Shown: positions 17,179 to 25,686, counted from the stretch's first letter. The stretch: DNA of 64,000 nt from Hymenobacter convexus (GCF_030580955.1 NZ_JAUQON010000007.1:1-64000); one strand, 5' to 3'. Notes: a model not told the origin generated them from the sequence alone. Program-made: numbers and translations.

Positions 17179-18249
17179 ATGCGTCCAGAATCGTTCGAAT
17201 TCCTTCAAAAATACCTCAATAACCCCTCTCCCACTGGCTTCGAAAAGGAGGGCCAGAAACTGTGGCTGGACTACCTCAAGCCCTACATCGACGAATATTT
17301 CGTGGATACCTACGGCACCGTAGTGGGTGTCATTAATCCCGAGGCGAAATACAAAGTCGTCATCGAAGCCCACGCCGATGAGATTTCCTACTTTGTGAAC
17401 TACATCACTAAGGAAGGCTACCTCTACCTGCGCCGCAATGGCGGCTCCGACCCGCTGGTGGCGCCGAGCAAGCGCGTGAATATTTTCGGCGAAAAGGGCA
17501 TTGTGAAGGGTATTTTTGGCTGGCCGGCCATCCACGTGCGCAAGGTGGAGCAGGACAAGGCGCCGACCATCGAAACCGTGTTTCTGGACTGCGGCGCAAG
17601 CAGCGCCGATGAGGTGGCCGAAATGGGCATCCATGTAGGTTCGGTAGTGACGTTCGAGGACGAATTCACGGTGCTGAACGACAAATTTTACGTGGGCCGG
17701 GCGCTTGACAACCGCGTGGGTGGCTTCATGATTGCCGAGGTGGCCCGCATGCTGAAAGAGAACAACAAGAAGCTGCCCTTTGGCCTCTACATCGTGAATG
17801 CGGTGCAGGAGGAAATTGGCCTGCGCGGCGCCGAAATGGTGGCCCACCGCATCAATCCCGACGTGGCTATCATCACCGATGTGACGCACGACAGCCAGTC
17901 GCCGATGTATGAGAAAAAGACGGCCGGTGACATCAGCTGTGGCAAAGGCCCGGTGATTACCTACGGCCCCGCCGTGCAGAACAACCTGCGCGACCTCATC
18001 CTCGAAACGGCAAAGCAGGCCGAAATTCCCTTCCAGCGCGCCGCTGCTACCCGCGCTACCGGCACTGACACCGATGCCTTCGCCTACTCCGGCTCCGGCG
18101 TGGCCTCGGCCCTGATTTCGCTGCCCCTCAAATACATGCATACCACAGTGGAAACCGTGCACAAAGACGACGTGGAAAGCGTAACGCGCCTGATTTACGA
18201 AACGCTGCTCCGTATCGAGGACGGCCACGACTTCCGTTATTTCAAGTAG
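17179..18249 (+). CDS. M42-family metallo-aminopeptidase
   Basis: A 356-residue zinc-type aminopeptidase of family M42 (glutamyl/deblocking aminopeptidase, also annotated as cellulase M), probably a cytoplasmic homo-oligomer. Family features seen are EAHADEISYFV (first metal site), the paired LDNRVGG block, AVQEEIGLRGAEM with the catalytic glutamates, ITDVTHDSQSP, and a C-terminal GTDTDAFAYSGSGVAS-like segment with a final His (HTTVETVHKDDVE). The start codon ATG agrees with family N-termini. A family B hairpin follows the stop. Confidence 0.93.
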   Translation: MRPESFEFLQKYLNNPSPTGFEKEGQKLWLDYLKPYIDEYFVDTYGTVVGVINPEAKYKVVIEAHADEISYFVNYITKEGYLYLRRNGGSDPLVAPSKRVNIFGEKGIVKGIFGWPAIHVRKVEQDKAPTIETVFLDCGASSADEVAEMGIHVGSVVTFEDEFTVLNDKFYVGRALDNRVGGFMIAEVARMLKENNKKLPFGLYIVNAVQEEIGLRGAEMVAHRINPDVAIITDVTHDSQSPMYEKKTAGDISCGKGPVITYGPAVQNNLRDLILETAKQAEIPFQRAAATRATGTDTDAFAYSGSGVASALISLPLKYMHTTVETVHKDDVESVTRLIYETLLRIEDGHDFRYFK

Positions 18250-18263
18250 GCATTTAAAACCGT

Positions 18264-18352
18264 CTGTCAGCCTGAGCAGAGCGAAGGACCTTATCACGAC
18301 TGAGCCGTTTGCCTCAACGTGATAAGGTCCTTCGCTTTGCTTAGGATGGCAG
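18264..18352. repeat. Family B hairpin after the M42 peptidase gene
   Basis: Inner arms GCGAAGGACCTTATCAC and GTGATAAGGTCCTTCGC are perfect. The outer arms (CTGTCAGCCTGAGC / GCTTAGGATGGCAG) pair with a few mismatches. It resembles the copies at 32264 and 50566. Confidence 0.9.
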
Positions 18353-18362
18353 CATTTCGCAG

Positions 18363-19172
18363 ATGGAACTACCAATAATTCCTTCCCTCCCACTCACCGT
18401 CACCGACCAAATGGGCCGGCGCGTGGCCGTGCCTTTTCCGCCGCGGCGCATTGTGTCACTGGTGCCTTCCCAAACGGAATTGCTGTTTGATTTGGGGCTT
18501 GGAGAGAAAGTTATTGGCGTCACCAAATTCTGCGTTCATCCACCCGAAGCCCGCACAAAAGCCACTGTTATTGGCGGCACGAAAAACTTCGACTTTGAAA
18601 AAATAGCCGCGCTGAAACCCGATTTAATTATCGGTAACAAGGAAGAAAACTATCAGGCTGGAATCGAACAATTAGCGGCCGACTACCCGGTGTGGCTGAG
18701 CGACATCAGTAACCTGCCGGAAGCACTGGATATGATTCGGCGCGTTGGCTTTATTGCCGGTGCGAAGGAGAAGGCAGAGGCGCTGGCTGCCGAAATAGAT
18801 GCTTCTTTCGTCGCTTTGGCCACTTCTACAAAAGAGGCCTCGCCTGTATCTGTGGCTTACTTCATTTGGCGCAAACCTTACATGGTAGCCACCACGGGCA
18901 CTTTTATTGATGCCATACTGAGCCGGGCCGGCTTCACCAATGCCTTTGCTAAACAAGTCCGCTATCCGGAAATAACCGCTGAGCAGTTAGCTGCCGCAGC
19001 CCCGCAGCGCATTTTTCTATCCTCTGAGCCCTACCCGTTCGGCGAAAAACACCTAGCCGAATTTCAGGCTATTTGTCCCGACGCGGAAATTGAGATTGTC
19101 GACGGCGAATTATTCAGCTGGTACGGTAGCCGCTTGCGGAAGTCAGCGGCTTATTTTAGTCAGCTTCGCTGA
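18363..19172 (+). CDS. BtuF-like metal/cobalamin receptor without signal peptide
   Basis: A 269-residue periplasmic-binding-protein class III fold (helical-backbone metal receptor: vitamin B12 or iron-chelate binding). The family motif is RRIVSLVPSQTELLFDLGLG, followed by VIGVTKFCVHP, ALKPDLIIGNKE and a C-terminal WYGSRL block. The N-terminus has no signal peptide or lipobox, unlike ordinary ABC receptors. Either the start codon lies elsewhere or the protein works in the cytoplasm. No permease or ATPase gene is adjacent. The 3' end overlaps the convergent aroA gene by 17 bases. Confidence 0.85.
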   Translation: MELPIIPSLPLTVTDQMGRRVAVPFPPRRIVSLVPSQTELLFDLGLGEKVIGVTKFCVHPPEARTKATVIGGTKNFDFEKIAALKPDLIIGNKEENYQAGIEQLAADYPVWLSDISNLPEALDMIRRVGFIAGAKEKAEALAAEIDASFVALATSTKEASPVSVAYFIWRKPYMVATTGTFIDAILSRAGFTNAFAKQVRYPEITAEQLAAAAPQRIFLSSEPYPFGEKHLAEFQAICPDAEIEIVDGELFSWYGSRLRKSAAYFSQLR

Positions 19173-20415
19173 TTATAAATCCTGCTTTTGCCAACTCATT
19201 CCAGTATTGCGGGTATGATTTCCGCACCACTGACGGCGCTTCGATATGGAGCGGGCCGCGCAGGGCCAACGGCGCGAAGGCCATGGCCATGCGGTGGTCG
19301 TGATAAGTTGCCACTGACTGATTTTCAACCGCAAATTCTTTAGATTCGGCCCGGAAACGGCCGTCACCCAGGTCGCGCAGGTCGCCGCCGAATTTGGCCA
19401 GCTCCGTTTGCAAGGCTGCAATTCGGTCGGTTTCCTTGATGCGCAGGCTTTCGAGTCCGGTCAGGTCCACGGGCCGGTTGAGGGCGGCGGCTACTACAGC
19501 TACGGTTTGGGCGAGGTCGGGGCAGTCGCTGAAATCGACGGTCTTAATTTCGGTCTGTGGCGCGAGTGGCACTTGCTGCAAGTGGATGCCGTTGGGCAAA
19601 AACGTAGTTTTTACGCCAAATTGCGTCATTATTTGGGCAATGGCCTGGTCGCCCTGCAAGGACTTTTGCCGCAGGCCTGGCAAGGTAATTTCAGCGCCCG
19701 TCGGCGCCAATGCCACCAACGAGTACCAGTAGCTGGCCGCTGACCAGTCCGACTCCACTGTGTAATTGGTGGGCTGGTACTGGCCGGGCTGCACCGTCAG
19801 CGTCGCGCCATCGACCGAGGCAGCACCGCCGAAAAGCTGCATCAGCGCCACGGTCATGTCGATGTAAGGGCGCGAGCCCACGTGGCCGATGAGCGTGAGG
19901 CGCAGGCCGCCGGGCAGCCGTGGCCCCACCATCAGCAGGGCCGAGATGTACTGGCTGCTGATGTCGCCGCGCACCGACAGCGCCGTAGGCTCCGTTGCAT
20001 CAGGCGCCGCCGTGAAGCCTCCAAATTCCAGCGGTGGGTAGCCCTCCCCGTTTAAATACGAAATATTGGCCCCGGCCTGCCGCAGCGCCTCCACTAGCAC
20101 AGCAATGGGCCGCTCCTGTGCGCGCGTGGTGCCCGTCAGGCGCCCGCGCCAGCCCGTCACGGCCAGATAAGCCGTTAGGAAACGCATCACGGTGCCGGCA
20201 TCCTCAGCATCAAGCACCTCCGCATTAGAAGCCTCTTTCAGCAAGCGTTGCATAAGCTGCGTGTCGTTGGCATCGGATAGATTATCGACCGTGCCGCCCT
20301 CGGCCAGTGCTTGCAGGATGAGGGCGCGGTTGGCTTCGCTTTTGGAAGCCGGGAGGAGGGCGGTGCCGCGCAACGGGCCGCCGGGCCAGGATAAGTACAT
20401 GAGCTTGAAGCGCAT
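19156..20415 (-). CDS. aroA: 5-enolpyruvylshikimate-3-phosphate synthase (AroA)
   Basis: A 419-residue enzyme of the shikimate pathway that joins PEP to shikimate-3-phosphate. Recognisable blocks are the N-terminal SKSEANRAL, AEDAGTVMRFLTAYLA, the GDISSQYISALLM segment, a central DWSAASYWY and the IKETDRIAAL block near the C-terminus, with HDHRMAMAFA close to the end. These match the Bacteroidota form of the enzyme. An alternative ATG at 20400 is nearly as good. A 22-base hairpin overlaps the first start codon. aroB lies upstream on the same strand and DAHP synthase 2 kb away. Confidence 0.93.
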   Translation of the reverse strand: MRFKLMYLSWPGGPLRGTALLPASKSEANRALILQALAEGGTVDNLSDANDTQLMQRLLKEASNAEVLDAEDAGTVMRFLTAYLAVTGWRGRLTGTTRAQERPIAVLVEALRQAGANISYLNGEGYPPLEFGGFTAAPDATEPTALSVRGDISSQYISALLMVGPRLPGGLRLTLIGHVGSRPYIDMTVALMQLFGGAASVDGATLTVQPGQYQPTNYTVESDWSAASYWYSLVALAPTGAEITLPGLRQKSLQGDQAIAQIMTQFGVKTTFLPNGIHLQQVPLAPQTEIKTVDFSDCPDLAQTVAVVAAALNRPVDLTGLESLRIKETDRIAALQTELAKFGGDLRDLGDGRFRAESKEFAVENQSVATYHDHRMAMAFAPLALRGPLHIEAPSVVRKSYPQYWNELAKAGFIISEAD

Positions 20416-20430
20416 GCTTTCGCATGCGCT
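20409..20430. promoter_or_regulatory. Hairpin overlapping the aroA start codon
   Basis: AGCGCATGC and GCATGCGCT are perfect 9-base arms around a four-base loop (TTTC). The aroA ATG at 20415 lies inside one arm. It may hide the initiation site, or indicate that the ATG at 20400 is used. Confidence 0.4.
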
Positions 20431-20482
20431 ATTATTTAGTTGTAATGTTCGGATGGGCGCAAGCCGAAGCTTGCGCCTGAGG

Positions 20483-21529
20483 CTACGCCTGCAATCGATG
20501 GTAGTAGCGCAACGACTCCGCTATTTCGGCTACCGTCACCGGCTGGTCGTACACGCCGTGGCCAATGCCTTCCAGCAAGGTGCAATTGATGGTGGCGCCC
20601 GCGTTTTTCTTGTCCTGCAAGGCAAATTCGGCAATAGCCGTCGTTTCTATCAGCACGAAAGAAAGCTTGTCGAACACCGAAAACACGAAGGTTTCGATTT
20701 TGTCCAGCTCGTCGGTGCTCAATAGGCCGCGCTGCACCGAGAGCCAGCTTTCGCACACCAGGCCGGCAGCCACGGCCTCGCCGTGCAGCGCCTCGCGGCC
20801 GGGCTGGAGCAGCAGGTAGCTTTCGAGGGCGTGGCCCACGGTGTGGCCGAAGTTGAGCAGCTTGCGCGGCCCGGCCTCCAGGGGGTCGTCGGCCACGATG
20901 CGCTGCTTGAGCGCCACCGATTCGCTGATAATGGGAGTCCAGTCGTCGGTGAGCCAGCCCAGGCGGCGGTTGGTGTTGAAGGCGTCGGCATCGGCAATGA
21001 GCCAGTGCTTGATGACTTCGGCGTAGCCGGATTTTACCTGGCGCGGGTCGAGGGTTTGCAGAAATTTGGGGTCGATGAACACGGCAGCCGGCGCTTGAAA
21101 TACGCCCAGCTGGTTTTTATAGCCCTGGAAATCGATGCCGGTTTTGCCGCCCACGCTGGCATCCACCTGCGCCAGTAGCGTGGTGGGCACCTGCACGAAG
21201 CGGATACCGCGCTTGTAGAGCGCCGCCGCGAAACCGCCCAGGTCCGTGACCACGCCGCCGCCCAGGTTCACTAGTACGGCGTGCCGGTCGGCGCGCTGCT
21301 CGGTGAGATGGTTCCACACCACTTCACAGCTGGCCAGCGACTTATACTCCTCACCGGCCGGGATTTCGATGAGGCAGTAATTGGCCGGCAAATGCGATTC
21401 GAGCAGCGGCAGGCAGGCGCGCACCGTGTGCGAATCGACCAGCACAAACACCCGGCTCACGGCCGGCCGGTACAGGAGTTCGGCCAGCGCAGGCAGGGCG
21501 TTGGGACCAATGATGACGGAGTTGTCCAT
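20483..21529 (-). CDS. aroB: 3-dehydroquinate synthase (AroB)
   Basis: A 348-residue NAD- and metal-dependent enzyme making 3-dehydroquinate from DAHP. Seen in order: the NAD-binding block NLGGGVVTDLGGFAA, then the phosphate/metal block LLAQVDASVGGKTGIDF, then VIKHWLIAD, and the zinc-site histidines in LLNFGHTVGHALES and LHGEAVAAGL. Length is normal. It lies 67 bases upstream of aroA on the same strand, consistent with an aroB-aroA transcription unit. A near-consensus box (GACTTTTG) lies 4 bases before the ATG. Confidence 0.95.
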   Translation of the reverse strand: MDNSVIIGPNALPALAELLYRPAVSRVFVLVDSHTVRACLPLLESHLPANYCLIEIPAGEEYKSLASCEVVWNHLTEQRADRHAVLVNLGGGVVTDLGGFAAALYKRGIRFVQVPTTLLAQVDASVGGKTGIDFQGYKNQLGVFQAPAAVFIDPKFLQTLDPRQVKSGYAEVIKHWLIADADAFNTNRRLGWLTDDWTPIISESVALKQRIVADDPLEAGPRKLLNFGHTVGHALESYLLLQPGREALHGEAVAAGLVCESWLSVQRGLLSTDELDKIETFVFSVFDKLSFVLIETTAIAEFALQDKKNAGATINCTLLEGIGHGVYDQPVTVAEIAESLRYYHRLQA

Positions 21530-21672
21530 GGGGCAAAAGTCAGGATAAATTTTTCAGTTCTACGGGCACCGCCAGAGCAACCATTTGGCCGGTGCGTCGG
21601 TCAAGGGGCTAAGTGGGCCGCTGGCAAACACACTTTGCCCTCACCCACTGCTTCTACCTTCTCTTCTCCGCT

Positions 21673-22101
21673 ATGAAACGCTCTTTTTACTTCAACTCCT
21701 TTTTTCTGCTCCTGGCAGCCGGCGCGTTTGCCGGCTGCACCAAAGGCTCCGTCTCGCCCGAAGCCGAAAAAGCCGACCTGCTGGTGGGCCGCTGGCAGCT
21801 CACCCAAACCGACGGGGGCCTCACGGGCCAGGTGAGCCCCGCCAACCCGGCCCAACGGCAGGAAATTGTCTTCGACAATAATCAGCAGGCCACGTTTTTG
21901 GTGAATGGCGCCGTCAGCCACAAAGCCAGGTACACGCTATTCCAAGCCAACTCCTACGTCAACCGTCGGCCCCAGACCTTCGTGGCTTACGGCCGCCGAA
22001 GCGGTACGGAAAAGGCGTTTATCGAACGGCTTTCGCCCAATCAGCTGGTCATCGTGGAAGACTATGCCGATGGCCGGGGCTACTACTACACCCGTCGCTA
22101 A
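21673..22101 (+). CDS. Small lipocalin-like lipoprotein, paralogue-like pair member 1
   Basis: A 142-residue lipoprotein. The signal ends in GAFAGC (lipobox cysteine near residue 22). The mature part opens with LLVGRWQLTQTDGG, the usual start of a lipocalin-like beta-barrel domain, and ends with beta-rich sequence (QLVIVEDYADGRGYYYT). A periplasmic or outer-membrane location is likely; ligand unknown. It is followed after 25 bases by a second lipoprotein of similar size and layout, so the two are probably co-transcribed. The ATG at 21673 starts the signal peptide. Confidence 0.75.
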   Translation: MKRSFYFNSFFLLLAAGAFAGCTKGSVSPEAEKADLLVGRWQLTQTDGGLTGQVSPANPAQRQEIVFDNNQQATFLVNGAVSHKARYTLFQANSYVNRRPQTFVAYGRRSGTEKAFIERLSPNQLVIVEDYADGRGYYYTRR

Positions 22102-22126
22102 GCCCGCGGCATTCCCCTTTTTCACC

Positions 22127-22543
22127 ATGAATACGCCGTTTCGCCTCCCGCTGCTTTTTTCTCTAATTGCCGCCCTTGCCTTAGTGAGTTGCGCGCCCGA
22201 TGAGGAGGAAGCCACGCCCACCCAAGTCGGCTTGGCCGGCAACTGGCGCCTGGTTCACCGGCTGTGCTACTGCACGCCCGGTCCTCCGCCCAATGAAACG
22301 GCCACTTTCACAGACACCCGTTTTTCGTTCTTCAAAAACAACCAGCCGATTTCTAGCGGCACCTATTCCGCTGCTTCGGTCACGGCCTGCGGCATTCCCA
22401 TGCCTGCCCCTGGCATTCGCTTGGTGGACGCCGCCAACCTGGGCACGCGCGATGCCATCATCACTCAGCATGGCGACTCGCTGGTGCTCAACTACGGCGG
22501 CCCCTGCGATGCGCCCGTCGACACCTACCTACGCCTGCACTAG
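22127..22543 (+). CDS. Small lipocalin-like lipoprotein, pair member 2
   Basis: A 138-residue lipoprotein with signal LPLLFSLIAALALVSC (lipobox LVSC). The mature domain begins GLAGNWRLVHRLCYC, again lipocalin-like (G-x-W near the start), with two adjacent cysteines and a later TACGIP that could form disulfides. It ends LVLNYGGPCDAPVDTYLRL. Overall layout resembles the preceding lipoprotein, but direct similarity is low. The 3' end lies 3 bases from the end of the convergent DAHP synthase gene. No function is proposed. Confidence 0.72.
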   Translation: MNTPFRLPLLFSLIAALALVSCAPDEEEATPTQVGLAGNWRLVHRLCYCTPGPPPNETATFTDTRFSFFKNNQPISSGTYSAASVTACGIPMPAPGIRLVDAANLGTRDAIITQHGDSLVLNYGGPCDAPVDTYLRLH

Positions 22544-22546
22544 CGC

Positions 22547-23674
22547 CTATAGCCCCGGCCCGAGGTGCGACACCCCGTCTACCTGCGGGCGGCCGTTAAG
22601 CACCTCGGTTTGCTTGCGAATGCTCTCGATGTGAATCAGTTTGTAGAGCTCGGCCACAAACTTGTCGTTCACGTTCAGCTTGCCGGCCCACTCGGTGCGG
22701 GTATTGAAAATCTCCTGCCAGCGGTCGAACTGCAGGATTTTTACGTTATTTTCCTTCTTATACTCAGCTAGTTCTTCCACCAGCGCCATGCGGCGGGCCA
22801 GGGCCTCCACAATTTCGCGGTCGGCCACGTCCATTTTCTGGCGCAGTTCCTCGGCTTTGTTGAGGTATTCGGCGTTGTTGGAGGAACGGTAGCGGTATTT
22901 CAACTCATTCAGGATTTCGCCCAGGCGCTGGGGCGTCACCTGCTGCTCGGCGTCGCTCAGGGCGTGGTCCGGGTCGGGGTGGGTTTCGATGATGAGGCCA
23001 TCGTAGTCCAAATCCAGGGCCTTTTGGGCGATGGGCAGCAGCAGGTCGCGCCGGCCGCCGATGTGGCTGGGGTCGCAGATGAGGGGGATGTGCGGGAAGC
23101 GCGTTTTCAGCTCAATGGGCAGAATCCACGTCGGCGCGTTGCGGTAGCGGCTTGGAGCAAACGTACTGAACCCCCGATGAATAGCTGCTAAATCCTGAAT
23201 CCCGGCCCGCTCCAGCCGCTCCAGCGCGCCGGCCCACAGGGCCACGTCGGGGTTCACGGGGTTTTTCACCATCACGGGCACGCCGGTACCGGCCAGCACA
23301 TCGGCCAGCTCCTGCACCGCGAAGGGGTTCACGGTGGTGCGCGCCCCAATCCAGAGCACGTCGATGCCGTGGGCCAGGGCTTCTTCCACGTGGCGCGGCG
23401 TGGCCACCTCAATGGTGGTGGGAATGCCGGTTTCGGCCTTCACCCGCTGCAGCCAGGGCAGCGCCACCGCCCCCATGCCCTCAAACGAGCCCGGCCGGGT
23501 GCGCGGCTTCCAGATGCCGGCCCGGAACAAATCAATTTTGCCCAGCGCCTTGAGGCCGCGGGCGGTAGTCATCACCTGTTCTTCGGTTTCGGCCGAGCAG
23601 GGGCCGGCAATGAGGATGGGCTGGCCCTTTTGGGCCAACATGCGGGTGAAGAACGTATTAGTAGCGGCGGGCAT
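22547..23674 (-). CDS. Bifunctional DAHP synthase / chorismate mutase (type II)
   Basis: A 375-residue fusion. Residues 1 to about 270 are a class I (KDO8P-synthase-like) 3-deoxy-7-phosphoheptulonate synthase: ILIAGPCSAETEEQV, FRAGIWKPRTRPGSFEG, WIGARTTVNPFAVQ, and LICDPSHIGGRRDLLLP. Residues about 280-370 form an AroQ-type chorismate mutase helix bundle (NAEYLNKAEELRQKMDVAD, ARRMALVEELAEYKKENN). The pairing ties the first shikimate-pathway step to the branch toward Phe/Tyr. The ATG at 23674 precedes the catalytic core properly. A TACGTTTG box lies 51 bases upstream. Confidence 0.93.
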   Translation of the reverse strand: MPAATNTFFTRMLAQKGQPILIAGPCSAETEEQVMTTARGLKALGKIDLFRAGIWKPRTRPGSFEGMGAVALPWLQRVKAETGIPTTIEVATPRHVEEALAHGIDVLWIGARTTVNPFAVQELADVLAGTGVPVMVKNPVNPDVALWAGALERLERAGIQDLAAIHRGFSTFAPSRYRNAPTWILPIELKTRFPHIPLICDPSHIGGRRDLLLPIAQKALDLDYDGLIIETHPDPDHALSDAEQQVTPQRLGEILNELKYRYRSSNNAEYLNKAEELRQKMDVADREIVEALARRMALVEELAEYKKENNVKILQFDRWQEIFNTRTEWAGKLNVNDKFVAELYKLIHIESIRKQTEVLNGRPQVDGVSHLGPGL

Positions 23675-23725
23675 CGGAAGGGGCCAAATGAAGCGGATTT
23701 CCCAACTGGGAGCCGAAAGGCCCGG

Positions 23726-23733
23726 CAAACGTA
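23726..23733 (-). promoter_or_regulatory. -7 box of the DAHP synthase gene
   Basis: TACGTTTG on the minus strand matches TAnnTTTG and precedes the ATG at 23674 by 51 bases. On the other strand a near-match (TACCTTCG, about 23764-23771) could serve proline dehydrogenase, giving back-to-back promoters. Confidence 0.45.
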
Positions 23734-23819
23734 ACTCGTTTCAAGGGAACGTTGTTTACCGGTTACCTTCGCCGGCCCGAACGGTTCTGCTCAAAATCCC
23801 ACCTCCTGCCCCACCGCCT

Positions 23820-25019
23820 ATGTCGCCCGCCGCTCCCACCCAAGCCCCACCCATTTCCTTCGAGGATACCCGCGTAGCCTTTGCTTCCAAGTCCGATGCT
23901 CAGCTGCGCAAAGTGTACGCGCTGTTTGCGGCCATGAACAACGGCACCCTGGTGAAAACCGGCAGCGGCCTGATGAAAACGGCACTGAAATGGGGCGTGC
24001 CTGGCACGAAATTCCTCATCAAGCATTCCATTTTTGAGCAGTTTTGCGGCGGCGAAACCATTGCCGAATGCCGCCCCGTCACGGCTGAGCTGGGCAAGTA
24101 CAACATCGGCACCATCCTCGACTACTCGGTGGAAGGCAAAGGCAGCGACGCCAGCTACGACCACACCCGCGACGAAATCCTGGCCACCATTGACGAAGCG
24201 CATCGGTCGAAGCACATTCCCTTCTCGGTATTCAAAGTAACCGGCGTGGCCAACGTGGCCATTCTGGAGAAAATCCAGGCCGGGCAGCTGCTCACGGCCC
24301 AGGAGGAGGCTGCCCACGCCCGCGCCGTGGCCCGCGTGGAAGCCATTTGTGCCCGTGCCCATCAGCACGGCGTCCGCCTGTTTGTGGATGCTGAGGAAAG
24401 CTGGTTTCAGCACACCATCGATTTGCTGGCCTACGACATGATGGCCAAGTATAACCGCGAGAAGGCCATTGTCTGGAACACCTACCAACTCTACCGCCAC
24501 GACCGCCTCGACGCGCTGAAGGCCGCCCACGACGCCGCGGCCGAAGCCGGCTACTACATCGGCGCCAAGCTGGTGCGCGGCGCCTACATGGAAAAGGAGG
24601 CCCGCGTAGCCAAGCAACGCGGCTATCAAAACCCCATCAACCCCACCAAAAACGCCACTGACGCCCTCTACGACGAGTCGCTGCGCTACTGCGTGGCGCA
24701 CATCGACCGCATCAGCATCTGCGCTGGCACGCACAACGAGGCCAGTTCCTTGCTGCTCACCCAGCTCATGCAGCAGGCCGGCCTACCCCCCCAGGACCCA
24801 CGCGTGTGGTTTGCCCAGCTCTACGGCATGAGCGACAACCTCACCTATAACCTGGCCAACGCCGGCTACAACACCGCCAAGTACCTGCCTTACGGTCCGG
24901 TGGCCGCCGTGATGCCCTACCTGCTACGCCGGGCCGATGAAAACACGGCCATCGCCGGCCAGAGCAGCCGCGAATTTCTACTTATTCAGAAAGAAATTCG
25001 GCGCCGTCAGGGCAAGTAA
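23820..25019 (+). CDS. Proline dehydrogenase
   Basis: A 399-residue FAD enzyme that oxidises proline to pyrroline-5-carboxylate and passes electrons to the membrane quinone pool. The (beta-alpha)8 PRODH domain shows FSVFKVTGVANV, VRLFVDAEESWFQ, YYIGAKLVRGAYMEKE (proline/FAD site), the AGTHNEASS block and the C-terminal PYGPVAAVMPYLLRRADEN with the conserved YLxRRxxEN-type motif. It is a monofunctional PRODH; no P5C dehydrogenase is fused or adjacent. The long open frame upstream belongs to the opposite-strand gene, so the ATG at 23820 is preferred. Confidence 0.93.
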   Translation: MSPAAPTQAPPISFEDTRVAFASKSDAQLRKVYALFAAMNNGTLVKTGSGLMKTALKWGVPGTKFLIKHSIFEQFCGGETIAECRPVTAELGKYNIGTILDYSVEGKGSDASYDHTRDEILATIDEAHRSKHIPFSVFKVTGVANVAILEKIQAGQLLTAQEEAAHARAVARVEAICARAHQHGVRLFVDAEESWFQHTIDLLAYDMMAKYNREKAIVWNTYQLYRHDRLDALKAAHDAAAEAGYYIGAKLVRGAYMEKEARVAKQRGYQNPINPTKNATDALYDESLRYCVAHIDRISICAGTHNEASSLLLTQLMQQAGLPPQDPRVWFAQLYGMSDNLTYNLANAGYNTAKYLPYGPVAAVMPYLLRRADENTAIAGQSSREFLLIQKEIRRRQGK

Positions 25020-25125
25020 CGACCTATATCATAAAATTATAATTACCTATCAATCAAATAGTTACAGCACAAATACTGCCGACTCTGAATAATTTGGAAT
25101 GATTGTGGGTACGAGCAAGCCCAAA

Positions 25126-25199
25126 GGGGCTGAAATTAGCTAGCTATGGCCCGGCAAAACCCTGGGCCGTGCCATTTAAATTCGCTAATTTTCAGCCCC
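25126..25199. repeat. Unclassified 74-base inverted repeat
   Basis: GGGGCTGAAATTAGC at 25126-25140 is mirrored by GCTAATTTTCAGCCCC at 25184-25199 (one extra base). Inside is a weaker dyad around TGGCCCGG / GGGCCGTGCCA. It lies 106 bases after the proline dehydrogenase gene and 32 bases before the next gene, so it may be a terminator-like or leader structure. It does not match families A to E. Confidence 0.6.
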
Positions 25200-25231
25200 C
25201 AAATCGGTTTTTGTTCACTTGAACCCCTATC

Positions 25232-25618
25232 ATGATTGGTCGCATTCGCACGTATTTAATTCGTTATGCCCGGTTACAAACCGGAACGGTGAGCTACCTC
25301 ACCCTGGTGCAGGAAGCCGAATTGGGATTGAATCTGGAGATTTCGCATGAAAAATCCCGTCTTAACGAGATGCTGGCCGAAATTTCCCTGACCGAGCAGG
25401 AAGAAGGGCGCCCGCCGCTGAGCTGCCTTGTGAAAGTGCAAGGCTCTAAAGGTCAAGGCGATAATTTCTATAAACTCTGCGAAAAAATGGGCATGGGCGA
25501 GTGGCGCAGCCTCAAGCAGGATGAGGAGTTTCTGAAAACCCTCATCCGCGACTGCCGCGAGTTCTGGCGCGACGAAGCCAACTTCCAGAAGTTTGCCCTA
25601 CTCGGACAGCATGAGTAA
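25232..25618 (+). CDS. Unknown 128-residue protein
   Basis: A soluble, mixed-charge protein with no signal peptide. The N-terminal 50 residues look helical (IRTYLIRYARLQTGTVSYL) and could be a winged-helix-like unit. A conserved-looking block LSCLVKVQGSKGQGDNFYKL is followed by EEFLKTLIRDCREFWRDE. I have seen the general pattern (P-x-LS-x-LV then G-x-GD-x-FY) in small proteins of unknown role but cannot name a family. It stands alone, flanked by an inverted repeat upstream and a weak terminator downstream. Confidence 0.65.
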   Translation: MIGRIRTYLIRYARLQTGTVSYLTLVQEAELGLNLEISHEKSRLNEMLAEISLTEQEEGRPPLSCLVKVQGSKGQGDNFYKLCEKMGMGEWRSLKQDEEFLKTLIRDCREFWRDEANFQKFALLGQHE

Positions 25619-25634
25619 TTGAGAAACAGTGCCT

Positions 25635-25686
25635 AAGAGGCCTTCCTGCTGCTTCCATTGCGCGTGGCAGGGCGGCCTTCTTGTTT
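25635..25686 (+). terminator. Probable weak terminator
   Basis: AAGAGGCC at 25635 pairs with GGCCTTCTT near 25674-25682, with an inner CCTGC/GCAGG pairing, then TTGTTT. It follows the 128-residue protein gene by 16 bases. Confidence 0.45.

Noticed and set aside
18264..18352. tRNA-like fold in the repeat region
   Set aside because: Only a simple stem pairs; there is no D-, T- or anticodon-arm pattern. No tRNA genes were found anywhere in the window.
22127..22543. A longer protein starting at 21905 for the second lipoprotein
   Set aside because: The extra N-terminus overlaps the first lipoprotein gene in another frame and hides the lipoprotein signal.
23334..23819. N-terminal extension of proline dehydrogenase
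   Set aside because: This part is antisense to the DAHP synthase gene and shows no PRODH features.
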